NCBI GenBank assembly: GCA_049323435.1
Contig: JBMOMX010000017.1
Location: 62,001-126,000, forward strand
From: UBA11222 sp049323435
Lineage (GTDB): Bacteria > Pseudomonadota > Alphaproteobacteria > UBA11222
Direction of reading: 5' to 3'
DNA: 64,000 bases
This document shows, one piece after another, positions 25,538-35,417 of the stretch. The notes below the pieces were generated by a model. It searched no databases. It had not been told where the DNA came from and saw only the letters and a program-made list of their open reading frames with translations. The position numbers were made by a program, and so were the translations under genes. How positions within the stretch are numbered: position 1 is the first letter of the stretch; each line of letters begins with the position of its first letter.

Positions 25538-27223
25538 ATGCTGGTTGGCATATCAATACGCAATCTGGTTTTGATCGACCGGCTGGATTTGCAGATTGCA
25601 GGGGGCCTGACCGTGCTGACCGGGGAAACCGGTGCGGGTAAATCCATCCTGCTGGACGCGCTTGGGCTGGCCACCGGCGCGCGCGCAGAAAGCGCCATGA
25701 TCCGCAAAGGTTGCGATCAGGCCGTCGCCAGCGCCGAATTTAATGTGCCGCAGGCCCACCCCGTTACGGGCATTCTGCTGGAACAGGGGATCGAGGCAGG
25801 CGATACGCTTATTCTCAGGCGGGTGATTTCCGCCGATGGCCGCAGCCGCGCTTTCATCAATGACCAGGCGGTGAGTGCGGGGCTGCTGCGCACCGTTGGC
25901 GATCTGCTGATAGAGGTGCATGGTCAAAATGATGATCGCGGATTGCTGAATGCCGGCGGGCACCGCGCAATGCTGGATGCTTTTGGTAATCTGGGGGCCG
26001 ATCTGACGCTGGCTCGCGCTGCACATCGTGACATGCAGCAAACCGGCGAGGCGCTTTCCCGGGCCCGCGCCGATCTGGAAAAGGCCCAGACGGAAGAAGA
26101 TTATCTGCGTCATGTGTTGAATGAACTGGCCGAACTCGCGCCCAAACCCGGTGAAGAAGACGAACTGGCCGCGGCGCGCAGCCTGATGATGCATTCCGAA
26201 AAAATGACCGAAGAAATGAACGCCGCATTAAGCGCGCTGACGGCGGAGGGCAATGGCGCGGAAGCATTGCTGGTTTCGGCCTTGCGCCGCATTGAACGTG
26301 TCGCGGAGAAATCCGTGGGGCGTCTGGATGCGGCGCTGGGCGCATTGGCCAGTGCGGCGTCGGATGCGATGGAGGCGCGCGCTCAGCTGGAATATGTTCT
26401 GGCCAGCACGGAATATGATCCCCGGCAGCTTGAAAATTTTGAAACGCGCCTGTTCGCCCTGCGGGCGGCTGCGCGCAAGCACCATGTGCCGATAGATGAT
26501 TTACCAAAATTGCAGCAGCGGATCGCGGACCAGTTGGCGCTGATTGATGCGGGAAGTTCGCGCCTCGATATGCTGGAGCAGCAGCATAACGCGGCCATTG
26601 CCGCCTATGATGCTATCGCGGCGCGCCTGCATGATGCGCGCCTGGCGTGCGCCGCCCGGCTGGACAAGGCCGTGAAAAAAGAGCTTGCGCCGCTCAAGCT
26701 GGAAAAGGCCGTTTTCAAAACCCTGATCATGCCGCTGGAAGGATCGGATCGTAGGCCCGAAGGGATTGACCGGGTGGAATTTCAGGTGGCGACAAATCCG
26801 GGCGCCAATCCGGGGCCGCTGATCAAGATTGCGTCCGGGGGGGAGCTTTCGCGCTTCATGCTGGCGCTGCGTATGGTGCTGGCAAAATCCGCCAATGGCC
26901 GCGTTATGGTGTTTGACGAAGTGGACAGCGCCGTGGGCGGCGCCGTGGCCGATGCGATTGGTGACCGGCTGGCGCGCCTGGCCGGCGGCGCGCAGGTTCT
27001 GGTCGTCACCCATTCTCCGCAGGTGGCGGCGCGCGGCACGGCGCATTGGCGGGTGCAAAAACGCATCAGCGCCAAAGGCGAAGCATCCACCACCACCTCG
27101 GTTGAGATTCTGGACGCCGCATCCCGGCGCGAAGAAATTGCCCGTATGCTGGCCGGCGCAGAAGTCACTGACGCGGCCCGCGCCGCCGCCGACAGTTTGA
27201 TGATCGCCGGGGCTGCGCGGTGA
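25538..27223 (+). CDS. recN: DNA repair ATPase RecN
   Basis: A 561-residue SMC-like protein. The N-terminal half has Walker A GETGAGKSIL (about 30-39) and the C-terminal half has the ABC signature SGGELSRFMLALRMVL, Walker B VMVFDEVDSAVGG and VVTHSPQVAARG. The two halves are joined by coiled-coil segments (about 150-370). RecN helps recombinational repair of double-strand breaks. The TGA stop overlaps the GTG start of ligA by 4 bases. Confidence 0.96.
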   Translation: MLVGISIRNLVLIDRLDLQIAGGLTVLTGETGAGKSILLDALGLATGARAESAMIRKGCDQAVASAEFNVPQAHPVTGILLEQGIEAGDTLILRRVISADGRSRAFINDQAVSAGLLRTVGDLLIEVHGQNDDRGLLNAGGHRAMLDAFGNLGADLTLARAAHRDMQQTGEALSRARADLEKAQTEEDYLRHVLNELAELAPKPGEEDELAAARSLMMHSEKMTEEMNAALSALTAEGNGAEALLVSALRRIERVAEKSVGRLDAALGALASAASDAMEARAQLEYVLASTEYDPRQLENFETRLFALRAAARKHHVPIDDLPKLQQRIADQLALIDAGSSRLDMLEQQHNAAIAAYDAIAARLHDARLACAARLDKAVKKELAPLKLEKAVFKTLIMPLEGSDRRPEGIDRVEFQVATNPGANPGPLIKIASGGELSRFMLALRMVLAKSANGRVMVFDEVDSAVGGAVADAIGDRLARLAGGAQVLVVTHSPQVAARGTAHWRVQKRISAKGEASTTTSVEILDAASRREEIARMLAGAEVTDAARAAADSLMIAGAAR

Positions 27224-29331
27224 CACGCACCGGAAAAATTCCGGTTGAGGAATTGAACGAGACGCAGGCAAAGGCGGAACTGGCGTGGTTGGGCCGCGAA
27301 ATTGCGGCGCATGATGTGCGGTATCACCGGCAGGACGCGCCGGTTATTTCCGATGCGGAATATGACGCGCTGCGCCGGCGCAATAGCGCGATAGAGACGC
27401 GATTTCCACATTTACAGCGCGCCGATAGTCCCGGTCTGCGGGTTGGCGCTCCGGTTCTGGAGGGGTTTGAGAAAAGCACCCATGCCCGGCCCATGCTGTC
27501 GCTCAACAATGCATTCAGCGATGCGGATGTGATGGATTATTGCGAAAGCACGCGAAAGTTTCTGGGGCTCGCGCCCGATGCGCCGCTGCATTTCACCGCG
27601 GAACCCAAAATCGATGGCGTGTCCGCAACCCTGCGCTATGAAAACGGCCTGTTTGTATCCGGCGCAACGCGCGGCGATGGGATAACAGGCGAAAATATTA
27701 CACAGAATTTGCGCACCCTGCGCGACATACCGGAGCGGCTGCGGGGCGATGATGTTCCCGGTATCATTGATGTGCGCGGTGAAATTTATATATCAGCCGA
27801 AGATTTTGCGCAGCTTAACGCGCAGCAGATTGCCAGCGGCAAACCAGCCTTCATGAATCCGCGCAACACTGCGGCGGGCAGCTTGCGCCAGCTTGATCCC
27901 GCAATTACCGCCGCGCGGCCCTTGCGGTTTTTCGCCTATGCCTGGGGCGAGGCAAGCACATTGCCGGCGGACACCCAGATGGAAATGATCGGCCGGTTCA
28001 GACAGTGGGGACTGCCGGTCAATCCGGAAATGCGCCTGTGCAAATCACTTGATGAGATGCTGGCCGTTTATGCGCGTCTGCAAGCAGCGCGTGCGTCACT
28101 GGGTTATGACATTGATGGCGTGGTGTATAAAGTGAACCGGATAGATTTGCAGGACAGGCTTGGCAGCCGTTCCAATTCGCCGCGATGGGCGATAGCGCAT
28201 AAGTTTCCGGCGGAACTGGCGCAGACCATGCTGGAAGCGATTGAAATTCAGGTTGGCCGAACCGGCGCGCTGACGCCGGTGGCGAAATTGAAACCGGTCA
28301 CCGTTGGCGGCGTTGTGGTGTCCAATGCCAGCCTGCATAATGAAGATGAAATCAGGCGCAAGGATGTGCGCATCGGCGATACGGTTATCGTGCAGCGCGC
28401 GGGCGATGTCATTCCGCAAATAGTGTCGGTGGTGCTGGACCAGAGGCCCGCTGGTTTGGCGCCCTATGAATTTATTTCCATTTGCCCCGCTTGCGGCAGC
28501 CAGGCGGTGCGCGAAGTGGATGCAAAGACCGGCAGGGAAGACGCGGTGTGGCGCTGTCCCAACCGCGCATTGTGCCCGGCGCAGGCGGTGGAGCGCTTGC
28601 GGCATTTTGTCAGCCGCGACGCATTTGACATTGAAGGTCTGGGTGAAAAGCAGATTGCTTTTTTTTATGAGCAAGGCCTGATCAGGGATTTTGCGGATAT
28701 TTTTACATTGCAGGCGCGTGATGCAACACAGGCCAAACCATTGCGCGATCAGGAAGGGTGGGGAGAATTATCCGCCGCCAATCTGTTCAGCGCCATCGCG
28801 GCGCGCCGTGAAATATCGCTGGAGCGTTTTATATATGCGCTGGGCATCCGCCATGTGGGGCAGAATAATGCGCGGTTGCTGGCGCGGCATTATCATTCAT
28901 ATGAAAATCTGCTTCAGGCTGCGAAAGCCGCCGCCGATCCGGTAAATACGGCCTATTATGATCTGCTTTCCATTGATGGCATTGGTGAAACGCTGGCCAG
29001 ATCCGTGATCGAATTTTTTTCCGAAGAACGCATTATGACGGCCATTAACGCGCTGCTGAAAATTATTACGGTGCAGGATTTTGTAGCGCCTGCTTCAAGC
29101 TCTCCGGTTGCGGGCAAGACCGTGGTGTTCACCGGCAGTCTCGAAAAAATGTCGCGTGATGAAGCCAAGGCGCGCGCGCAAAGCCTGGGCGCCAAGGTGG
29201 CGGGGTCGGTCTCGGCAAAAACGGATTATGTCGTAGCCGGGGCGGATGCGGGATCAAAACTGAAAAAGGCAAATGAACTCGGCCTGAAGGTGCTCACTGA
29301 AGAGGAATGGCTGGCGCTGATTGGGGCTTAA
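27220..29331 (+). CDS. ligA: NAD-dependent DNA ligase
   Basis: A 703-residue ligase that seals nicks in replication and repair. The Ia domain (YHRQDAPVISDAEYDAL) binds NAD, and the adenylation lysine is K130 in EPKIDG. The OB fold, the Cys4 zinc finger (CPACGSQ ... CPNRALCP), the HhH region and a C-terminal BRCT domain (KTVVFTGSLEKMSRDEAK) all follow in order. The GTG start at 27220 overlaps recN by 4 bases. It ends the plus-strand cluster, and its stop overlaps the stop of a convergent gene by 4 bases. Confidence 0.97.
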   Translation: MTRTGKIPVEELNETQAKAELAWLGREIAAHDVRYHRQDAPVISDAEYDALRRRNSAIETRFPHLQRADSPGLRVGAPVLEGFEKSTHARPMLSLNNAFSDADVMDYCESTRKFLGLAPDAPLHFTAEPKIDGVSATLRYENGLFVSGATRGDGITGENITQNLRTLRDIPERLRGDDVPGIIDVRGEIYISAEDFAQLNAQQIASGKPAFMNPRNTAAGSLRQLDPAITAARPLRFFAYAWGEASTLPADTQMEMIGRFRQWGLPVNPEMRLCKSLDEMLAVYARLQAARASLGYDIDGVVYKVNRIDLQDRLGSRSNSPRWAIAHKFPAELAQTMLEAIEIQVGRTGALTPVAKLKPVTVGGVVVSNASLHNEDEIRRKDVRIGDTVIVQRAGDVIPQIVSVVLDQRPAGLAPYEFISICPACGSQAVREVDAKTGREDAVWRCPNRALCPAQAVERLRHFVSRDAFDIEGLGEKQIAFFYEQGLIRDFADIFTLQARDATQAKPLRDQEGWGELSAANLFSAIAARREISLERFIYALGIRHVGQNNARLLARHYHSYENLLQAAKAAADPVNTAYYDLLSIDGIGETLARSVIEFFSEERIMTAINALLKIITVQDFVAPASSSPVAGKTVVFTGSLEKMSRDEAKARAQSLGAKVAGSVSAKTDYVVAGADAGSKLKKANELGLKVLTEEEWLALIGA

Positions 29332-31133
29332 ATCGCCCGCGTGGCGTTGGCCAGCCAGGCCTGGGTTTGCACATCCACGAGCGGCATCAGGGTTTCGCGC
29401 ACCTGCGCGTGATAGGCGTTCAGCCACGCCGCCTCTTCATCATTCAATAATTCGCGCGCCACGAGCCGCACATCAATCGGCGCCAGCGTAAGCGATTCAA
29501 ACGCCATCATTTCGCGCTCGCCATGCGCAGGTATTTGCGGTTCGCTCACCAGCACCAGATTTTCGATGCGAATGCCATATGCGCCCTGCTTGTAATAGCC
29601 GGGCTCATTGGAAAGGATCATGCCGGGTTCCAGTGCTACGCTGTTCGGGCGGCGCGAAATGCTTTGCGGGCCTTCATGCACACTCAGATAGCAGCCAACG
29701 CCGTGACCGGTGCCGTGATCATAATCAAGGCCCGCTTTCCACAGCGCCGCGCGCGCCAGCACATCCAGATGCGCGCCGGTTACGCCCCTGGGAAATTTAA
29801 TGGTGGCGAGATTGATATGGCCTTTCAGTACACGGGTAAAGCGGTCCTGTTGTTCCGCCGCCGGTGCGCCAATGGCGATGGTGCGGGTGACATCGGTAGT
29901 GCCATCCAGATATTGCGCGCCGGAATCCAGAAGATAAAGACTGCCCGGTTCCAGCTTGCGGTTGCTTTTCGGATTGGCCCGGTAATGCACAATGGCGCCA
30001 TTTGGCCCCGCGCCTGAAATGGTGGGAAAGCTTAGATCGCGCAAACACCCGGTCGCCTTGCGGAATGTTTCCAGCCTATCGGATGCCGTAATTTCATCCA
30101 GCCCGCCTTTCGCAGCCGTCAGATCCAGCCAGGCCAGAAAGTTGCACAGTGCCGCACCGTCGCGAATATGCGCCTGCTTTATGCCCGCAATTTCAATCGC
30201 GTTCTTCCGCGCTTTGGGCAGGGCGCAGGGATCATTGCCCGGAACAATTTTTGCACCCGCAGTTGATAGGCGGCCGTAAATCCACGCGGCGGCGGTTCCG
30301 GTTTCCAGCAACACCCGTTTTGCATTCTTTCCAAGATCATCCAGCGTCGGCCCAAGCTGCGCCGGATTAAGCAGCGCCACCTGGCTGCCCAGATGCGCCG
30401 CCAGGCCATCGCTGATTTTATCCGGATCAAGAAACAATTCGCCGCGCCCGTCCGTATGCAGAATTAAAAATGACAGCGGCAGCGGCGAATGTGTTACGTC
30501 CCCGCCGCGAATATTCAGCAGCCAGGCAATGGAATCCGGCATGGTCAGAACCGTGGCGTCCGCCTGTGCGCTGGCGATCACGGCGGCGATTTTCCCGCGT
30601 TTTGACGCGGATTCCTCGCCGGCATATGCAAGCGGGTAGGGCGTAACCGGCGCCTTGGGCGGGGGCGGCTGCTCCGCCCATACGGCATCCAAAGGATTAT
30701 CCGTACACGCCTCAAGCAGCGCCCCGGCCCTTGCGCAGGCGGATTGCAGGCGCGACACGCCATCTTGCGTATGCAGCCAGGGATCATAGCCCAGCCGGTC
30801 CCCGCTATTCAGATTTTTTGCGACCCAGTCTTCGGGCGGCTGTTCCATAACCGGCAGCGGCGTGATCAGGCTGGTGTTCACCTCATCGTGCACCTGCAGC
30901 GTATAACGTCCATCAATAAAAATTGCCGCCTTGTCCCGCATGATCACGGCGATACCCGCCGATCCGGTAAAGCCGGTCAGCCAGGCCAGGCGCGCATCAT
31001 GCGGGGGAACATATTCGCCCTGATGCGCATCGGCGCGCGGCACCATGAATCCGGCAAGCCCGCGCCGGGCAAGCTCCGCCCGCAGCAGCGCCAGGCGTGC
31101 GTCCAGTTCGGGTAATGTCGGGGCCATATCCAT
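29328..31133 (-). CDS. pepP: Aminopeptidase P family protein (M24 Xaa-Pro aminopeptidase)
   Basis: A 601-residue three-domain enzyme like eukaryotic cytosolic aminopeptidase P: two creatinase-like N-terminal domains (about 1-310) and a pita-bread catalytic domain. Metal ligands are in LLDSGAQYLDGTTDVTRT (two Asp), HGTGHGVG (His), SNEPGYY (Glu) and GIRIENL (Glu). It should release N-terminal residues preceding proline. The length (about 600) distinguishes it from the shorter E. coli PepP (about 440). It converges on ligA; prmA lies 10 bases upstream on the same strand. Confidence 0.93.
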   Translation of the reverse strand: MDMAPTLPELDARLALLRAELARRGLAGFMVPRADAHQGEYVPPHDARLAWLTGFTGSAGIAVIMRDKAAIFIDGRYTLQVHDEVNTSLITPLPVMEQPPEDWVAKNLNSGDRLGYDPWLHTQDGVSRLQSACARAGALLEACTDNPLDAVWAEQPPPPKAPVTPYPLAYAGEESASKRGKIAAVIASAQADATVLTMPDSIAWLLNIRGGDVTHSPLPLSFLILHTDGRGELFLDPDKISDGLAAHLGSQVALLNPAQLGPTLDDLGKNAKRVLLETGTAAAWIYGRLSTAGAKIVPGNDPCALPKARKNAIEIAGIKQAHIRDGAALCNFLAWLDLTAAKGGLDEITASDRLETFRKATGCLRDLSFPTISGAGPNGAIVHYRANPKSNRKLEPGSLYLLDSGAQYLDGTTDVTRTIAIGAPAAEQQDRFTRVLKGHINLATIKFPRGVTGAHLDVLARAALWKAGLDYDHGTGHGVGCYLSVHEGPQSISRRPNSVALEPGMILSNEPGYYKQGAYGIRIENLVLVSEPQIPAHGEREMMAFESLTLAPIDVRLVARELLNDEEAAWLNAYHAQVRETLMPLVDVQTQAWLANATRAI

Positions 31134-31142
31134 AACCCCACC

Positions 31143-32039
31143 CTATCGCATTTCTGGTTTGCGGAGAAGTAAAGTAGACCATTCATTGCGTAAAAAACGC
31201 CTCTCCAGAAACAGCCCCTGCGTGCGGTAGGCGCTGCGCACCGCGGCCTCCTGGGTGCGCAGCAGTCCGGAAAGGATCACATATCCGCCGGGGCTGACAT
31301 GGCGCGCTACATCGTGCGACAGGCGCATTAACGGGCGCGCCAAAATATTGGCAAAGATCAGATCAAAGGGGGCGGCGGCGGTGATGGCGGGATGCGAAAA
31401 TCCGCTTGCCGTCACAGGATGCATAAATGCCGCCAGCCCATTGCCAATCGCATTTTCACGGGCAATCCGGGTGGCCAAAGGATCAATATCGCTGGCGTAG
31501 ACAGAGCGCCGCCACAGTTTCGCCGCCGCCATGGCCAGCACGCCGGTGCCGCACCCCAGATCCAGCACATGAGAAAAACGCCGCCGCCGCGCCAGCATGT
31601 CCAGCGCCAGCAGACAGCCAAATGTTGTTTCATGATGACCGGTGCCAAATGCCTGACCCGCCTCAACATGCAGGCGGATCGAAGCGCAGGGCGCCCGTTC
31701 CAGGCCATGCGCGCCTGCAATAAAAAATCTTCCCGCCACAATAGGGGGCAGATCAGCCAGCGATTGCGCCACCCAGTCGCGATTTTCCAATGCGGTGATG
31801 GTGATCTGCGGCATGGCGATTTGCAGTGCGGCGATCAGGGGTGCGATCAGCTGCTGTAAATCAGCGCCTGATAAGGCTTCGCCATAAAGCGCCTGCACGG
31901 TAAATTCATCCGTACCGGAAATTTCAAATGCGGTAACAGACAGGGATTGCGGCGCTTCAAGCCCCTCCAGCAGATCTGCAACGCTAAGCGCCGCAAAAGC
32001 CGGCAAGATCATTGTCGCCTGAAATAGACCGGGCGCCAT
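31143..32039 (-). CDS. prmA: Ribosomal protein L11 methyltransferase
   Basis: A 298-residue SAM-dependent enzyme that methylates ribosomal protein L11. The N-terminal substrate-recognition domain is followed by the catalytic core with GTGHHETTFGCLLALD, the SAM loop DLGCGTGVLAMAA, and the NILARPL motif typical of PrmA. Residues after about 215 are standard Rossmann strands. It lies 3 bases downstream of the helicase gene and 10 bases upstream of the aminopeptidase gene, so the three are probably co-transcribed. Confidence 0.93.
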   Translation of the reverse strand: MAPGLFQATMILPAFAALSVADLLEGLEAPQSLSVTAFEISGTDEFTVQALYGEALSGADLQQLIAPLIAALQIAMPQITITALENRDWVAQSLADLPPIVAGRFFIAGAHGLERAPCASIRLHVEAGQAFGTGHHETTFGCLLALDMLARRRRFSHVLDLGCGTGVLAMAAAKLWRRSVYASDIDPLATRIARENAIGNGLAAFMHPVTASGFSHPAITAAAPFDLIFANILARPLMRLSHDVARHVSPGGYVILSGLLRTQEAAVRSAYRTQGLFLERRFLRNEWSTLLLRKPEMR

Positions 32040-32042
32040 GGA

Positions 32043-34304
32043 TCAGGCCAATTGCACAAATGCGCCGATCACACGCTTGCGGCCGGCCTTCTCAAATTCA
32101 ATTTCCAGCTTGTCGCCATCGACGCCGGTGACGTGGCCATAGCCGAACTTGCTGTGAAACACCCGCGCACCCATTTCAAATTCACAGACATCTTCAACTG
32201 GTTTGCGTGCGGTGTGTGCCCGTGCCTCTATCGTCATGTTGCGCGGCTGCCTGTTGGCGGCCTGCATGCGCTGCCATCCTGGCGTGTCATAATTTTGCGC
32301 AAACGCCGTGGCGGATTCGCGCATACCTCCGCCATAAACGCCCTGTGCCGTCTGTATGCTGACGGTATCTGGCGGCAACTCGCTGATAAACCGTGACGGC
32401 AGCGCCGATTGCCATAAATTATATACTCTCCGGTTTGCGGCATAAAAAATCCGCGCCCGTTCACGCGCGCGTGTGATGCCGACATAGGCCAGACGGCGTT
32501 CTTCCTCCAGGCCCGGTGTTCCATTTTCATCCATGCTGCGCTGACTGGGGAACAGGCCTTCCTCCCAGCCCGGCAGAAAAACGCTGCGAAACTCCAGGCC
32601 CTTGGCGCTATGCAGGGTCATGATATTGATGCGGTCATCGGACCCGGATTGCTGATTTTCCATTACCAGCGAAACATGCTCCAGAAAGCCGCCAAGATTT
32701 TCAAACGCCTCCAGGGCGTTCACCAGCTCCTTGAGATTTTCCAGCCTGCCCGGCGCATCGGGCGAGCGGTCGGCTTTCAGCATGGCCGTATAGCCGCTTT
32801 CATCCAGAACAATCTGTGTCAGTTGCGGATGATCTGTATGCGCCAGCATACCGCGCCAGCGGTTGAAATCCCCGGACAGTGAACGCAGCGGATTGCGGCT
32901 GCGTGCGGGCAGTTCATCTGTTTCCAGAAGCAGATCCATTGCGCGCGTCAGCGGAATATTCTGCGACCGCGCCGTTTGGTGCAGTTTTTGTAACACCGCG
33001 TCGCCAATGCCCCGTTTGGGTTTGTTGATGATACGTTCAAACGCCAGATCGTCATTCGGTTGCGCGATGGCCCGCAGATAGGCGATGGCGTCGCGTATTT
33101 CCATGCGCTCGTAAAATCGGGGGCCGCCAACCACCCGGTAGGGGATTCCAAGGGTAAGAAAACGTTCTTCGAACTCACGGGTCTGGCGGCCGGCCCGCAC
33201 CAGAATGGCCATATCGTTCAGGCGGCAGGCCCCGTGCTGTAATTGCTCCACCTGTTCACCGATGATGCGGGCTTCCTCGGCCCCGTCCCATACACCGAAT
33301 ATCTGAATTTTCTCCCCGGCGTCACTATGATCCGTCCACAGAGTTTTTCCCAGGCGCCCTTCATTGGCGGCAATCATACCGGAGGCCGCAGCCAGAATAT
33401 TGGGTGTCGAGCGGTAATTCTGTTCCAGCCGGACAATGTGCGCGCCGGGAAAATCTTTTTCAAAGCGCAAAATATTTCCGACCTCGGCCCCGCGCCAGCC
33501 ATAGATGGATTGATCATCATCCCCGACACAGCAGATATTGCGCCGCCCCTGCGCCAGCAGGCGCAACCACAGATATTGCGCGACATTGGTGTCCTGATAT
33601 TCATCCACCAGAATATATTTGAAACGTTCCTGATATTGGGCCAGCACGCCGGGATTGTGCTGTAACAGGTTCAGGCATTCCAGCAGCAGATCGCCAAAAT
33701 CAACCGCGTTTAATACTTTCAGCCGGGCTTGATAGGCGGCGTATAGCTCGCGGCCTTTGCCATTGGCAAAGCTGAACGAATCCGCTTCCGGTATTTTTTC
33801 CGGTGTCAGGCCCTGATTTTTCCACCGGTCGATCAGCGCCGCCAGTGAACGCGCCGGCCAGCGCTTGTCGTCAATATCGGCCGCGCTCAGCAATTGCTTC
33901 AGCAGGCGTATCTGATCGTCCGTATCCAGAATGGTGAAATTGGCGCTAAGCCCCGCAAGTTCGGCATGGCGGCGCAGAATTTTTGCGCCAATGGAATGAA
34001 ACGTGCCGAGCCAGGGCATCCCCTCCACCGCGCCGCCGATCAGCGCGCCAACCCGTTCCTGCATTTCGCGTGCGGCCTTGTTGGTGAATGTGACTGCAAG
34101 TATTTGCGATGGAAAAGCGCGCCGCATCCACAATATATGCGCGATGCGCGTGGTCAGCACCCGGGTCTTGCCGGTGCCCGCGCCTGCCAGCACCAGCAGC
34201 GGGCCGTCCAGCGCCTCCACCGCCTCGCGCTGCACGGCATTCAGGCCGTCAAGATAGGCCGGCGTCTGCAAGCTGTATGGTGGAGCAGAATCAAGTTTGG
34301 TCAT
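32043..34304 (-). CDS. uvrD: UvrD/PcrA-type DNA helicase (SF1A)
   Basis: A 753-residue 3'-5' DNA helicase. Motifs in order: Q-motif LNAVQREAVEALDGPLLVLAG, Walker A GAGTGKT, Ia TFTNKAAREM, II VDEYQDTN, III GDDDQSIYGWRGA, IV LEQNYRSTPNIL, V MTLHSAKGLEF, VI YVGITRARERA. The C-terminal extension ends in a Tudor-like segment (MGARVFHSKFGYGHVTGV) as in UvrD/PcrA. It acts in nucleotide-excision and mismatch repair. The ATG at 34304 is chosen over 34319 because it gives the usual short N-terminus; evidence for either is modest. Confidence 0.95.
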   Translation of the reverse strand: MTKLDSAPPYSLQTPAYLDGLNAVQREAVEALDGPLLVLAGAGTGKTRVLTTRIAHILWMRRAFPSQILAVTFTNKAAREMQERVGALIGGAVEGMPWLGTFHSIGAKILRRHAELAGLSANFTILDTDDQIRLLKQLLSAADIDDKRWPARSLAALIDRWKNQGLTPEKIPEADSFSFANGKGRELYAAYQARLKVLNAVDFGDLLLECLNLLQHNPGVLAQYQERFKYILVDEYQDTNVAQYLWLRLLAQGRRNICCVGDDDQSIYGWRGAEVGNILRFEKDFPGAHIVRLEQNYRSTPNILAAASGMIAANEGRLGKTLWTDHSDAGEKIQIFGVWDGAEEARIIGEQVEQLQHGACRLNDMAILVRAGRQTREFEERFLTLGIPYRVVGGPRFYERMEIRDAIAYLRAIAQPNDDLAFERIINKPKRGIGDAVLQKLHQTARSQNIPLTRAMDLLLETDELPARSRNPLRSLSGDFNRWRGMLAHTDHPQLTQIVLDESGYTAMLKADRSPDAPGRLENLKELVNALEAFENLGGFLEHVSLVMENQQSGSDDRINIMTLHSAKGLEFRSVFLPGWEEGLFPSQRSMDENGTPGLEEERRLAYVGITRARERARIFYAANRRVYNLWQSALPSRFISELPPDTVSIQTAQGVYGGGMRESATAFAQNYDTPGWQRMQAANRQPRNMTIEARAHTARKPVEDVCEFEMGARVFHSKFGYGHVTGVDGDKLEIEFEKAGRKRVIGAFVQLA

Positions 34305-34342
34305 GGCGCATTCTAGCATGCGGCGGGGGCGGATTTCGCCTG

Positions 34343-34846
34343 TTACTTACACTGGCTGATGGACTGGGGCCCGCATTGCTTGCCATTGGTCCAGATGGCG
34401 CCGGATAAATCGGCATTGAGCAAATCGGCCAGTTCCAGCTTGGCGCCGGTCAGGTCCGCGCCGCGCAAATCGGCCCGGAACAGACGGGCGCGGCGAAAAT
34501 CTGCACTGTGCAGTTGCGCATTACGAAGGACGGCACGGGTAAAATCCGTTTCACGTAAGTCCGCCCCGTCAAGGCGCGCCCCGGTCAGATCAGCGGAAAC
34601 GAACTTGGCGCGGCGCGCATCGGCTTTACTCAAATCCGCCCCGATAAGATTGGAGCGGTTGAAGCGCGTTTCGCGCAGATTAGCGCTAGCCAGCGCGGCT
34701 CCGTCAAGATTTTGTTCCTCCATATAGCAGCGTCCCCAATTGACGCCGGGCGCAGGAGGGTCGCCGCAGGCGGCCATTGCAATATTCGTTTGGCATAGCG
34801 CAGTCAGCATCAGCGCGGCCCCGGCCATCCATCCAGCTGGTTTCAT
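34343..34846 (-). CDS. Exported pentapeptide-repeat protein
   Basis: A 167-residue protein with an N-terminal signal peptide (MKPAGWMAGAALMLTAL..., likely cleaved after the AMA near residue 25) and then pentapeptide repeats of the A(D/N)LxG type over about residues 45-155, predicted to form a right-handed quadrilateral beta helix. Three cysteines lie at the edges of the repeat block (ACGDPP, GRCYMEE, near the C-terminal KQCGPQ) and a fourth at the end, so periplasmic disulfides are possible. Function of such exported repeat proteins is mostly unknown. The start at 34846 gives a 4-base overlap with the thioesterase gene; a longer frame to 35077 overlaps it heavily and is rejected. Confidence 0.82.
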   Translation of the reverse strand: MKPAGWMAGAALMLTALCQTNIAMAACGDPPAPGVNWGRCYMEEQNLDGAALASANLRETRFNRSNLIGADLSKADARRAKFVSADLTGARLDGADLRETDFTRAVLRNAQLHSADFRRARLFRADLRGADLTGAKLELADLLNADLSGAIWTNGKQCGPQSISQCK

Positions 34847-35346
34847 GCAGAAATCTTGCGGCGGATGCCGATACTGGCCCCGGCACTGTCCGGACGGGGC
34901 AGGCTGCGGTGCGCCTCCAGCATGGCCGCCAATTTCGCCTGCGCCTCTGCCGGGAAGGGCGACGAGCGCCGGGTTAGCAGGCTGACATGCATCATCACCT
35001 GTTCGGCGGTTGCGGCCAGAAAGCCTTCGGTGGCGTGATACATATGCATGAAATAATGCACTCTTTTGGCGTCCCAATCCAGCAGTTGAAACGTCACCCG
35101 GATCGGGTCATGCAGTTTCAGTTCCGCCAGATAGGCGACATGGTTTTGCAGAACAAAGGCCGAGTCTCCCGTGCGTTCCACATAGGCTACGCCGATATCC
35201 AGCATGTCAAATATCTTGTCGAGCGCTTTGTCAAAGGCCAGCACATAAAAGGCCACATTCATATGGCCGTTATAATCGATCCATTCGGGCTGTACCGACT
35301 GCCCGGTGATCTCGATGGGCTCAGCTTCGAAAACGGCCTGCGTCAT
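34843..35346 (-). CDS. Hot-dog-fold acyl-CoA thioesterase (4-hydroxybenzoyl-CoA thioesterase family)
   Basis: A 167-residue protein with the 4HBT-family start EWIDYNGHMNVAFYVLAFDKALD, in which the Asp at the front of DYNGHMN is the usual catalytic residue. Hot-dog strands follow. It probably hydrolyses an acyl- or related CoA thioester in the cytoplasm, but the substrate cannot be told. A related group is used in carnitine/betainyl-CoA metabolism, but no such genes are nearby. It is translationally overlapped with the pentapeptide gene downstream. Confidence 0.85.
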   Translation of the reverse strand: MTQAVFEAEPIEITGQSVQPEWIDYNGHMNVAFYVLAFDKALDKIFDMLDIGVAYVERTGDSAFVLQNHVAYLAELKLHDPIRVTFQLLDWDAKRVHYFMHMYHATEGFLAATAEQVMMHVSLLTRRSSPFPAEAQAKLAAMLEAHRSLPRPDSAGASIGIRRKISA

Positions 35347-35417
35347 AGTGATGGCTCCATACCTGTTATTCAGGCCAATCTACTATGCATGTGACTTTCC
35401 GGCAATATCAGCCCTGA

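Noticed and set aside
34847..35077. 77-residue N-terminal extension of the pentapeptide protein
   Set aside because: It overlaps the thioesterase gene almost completely and would bury the signal peptide.
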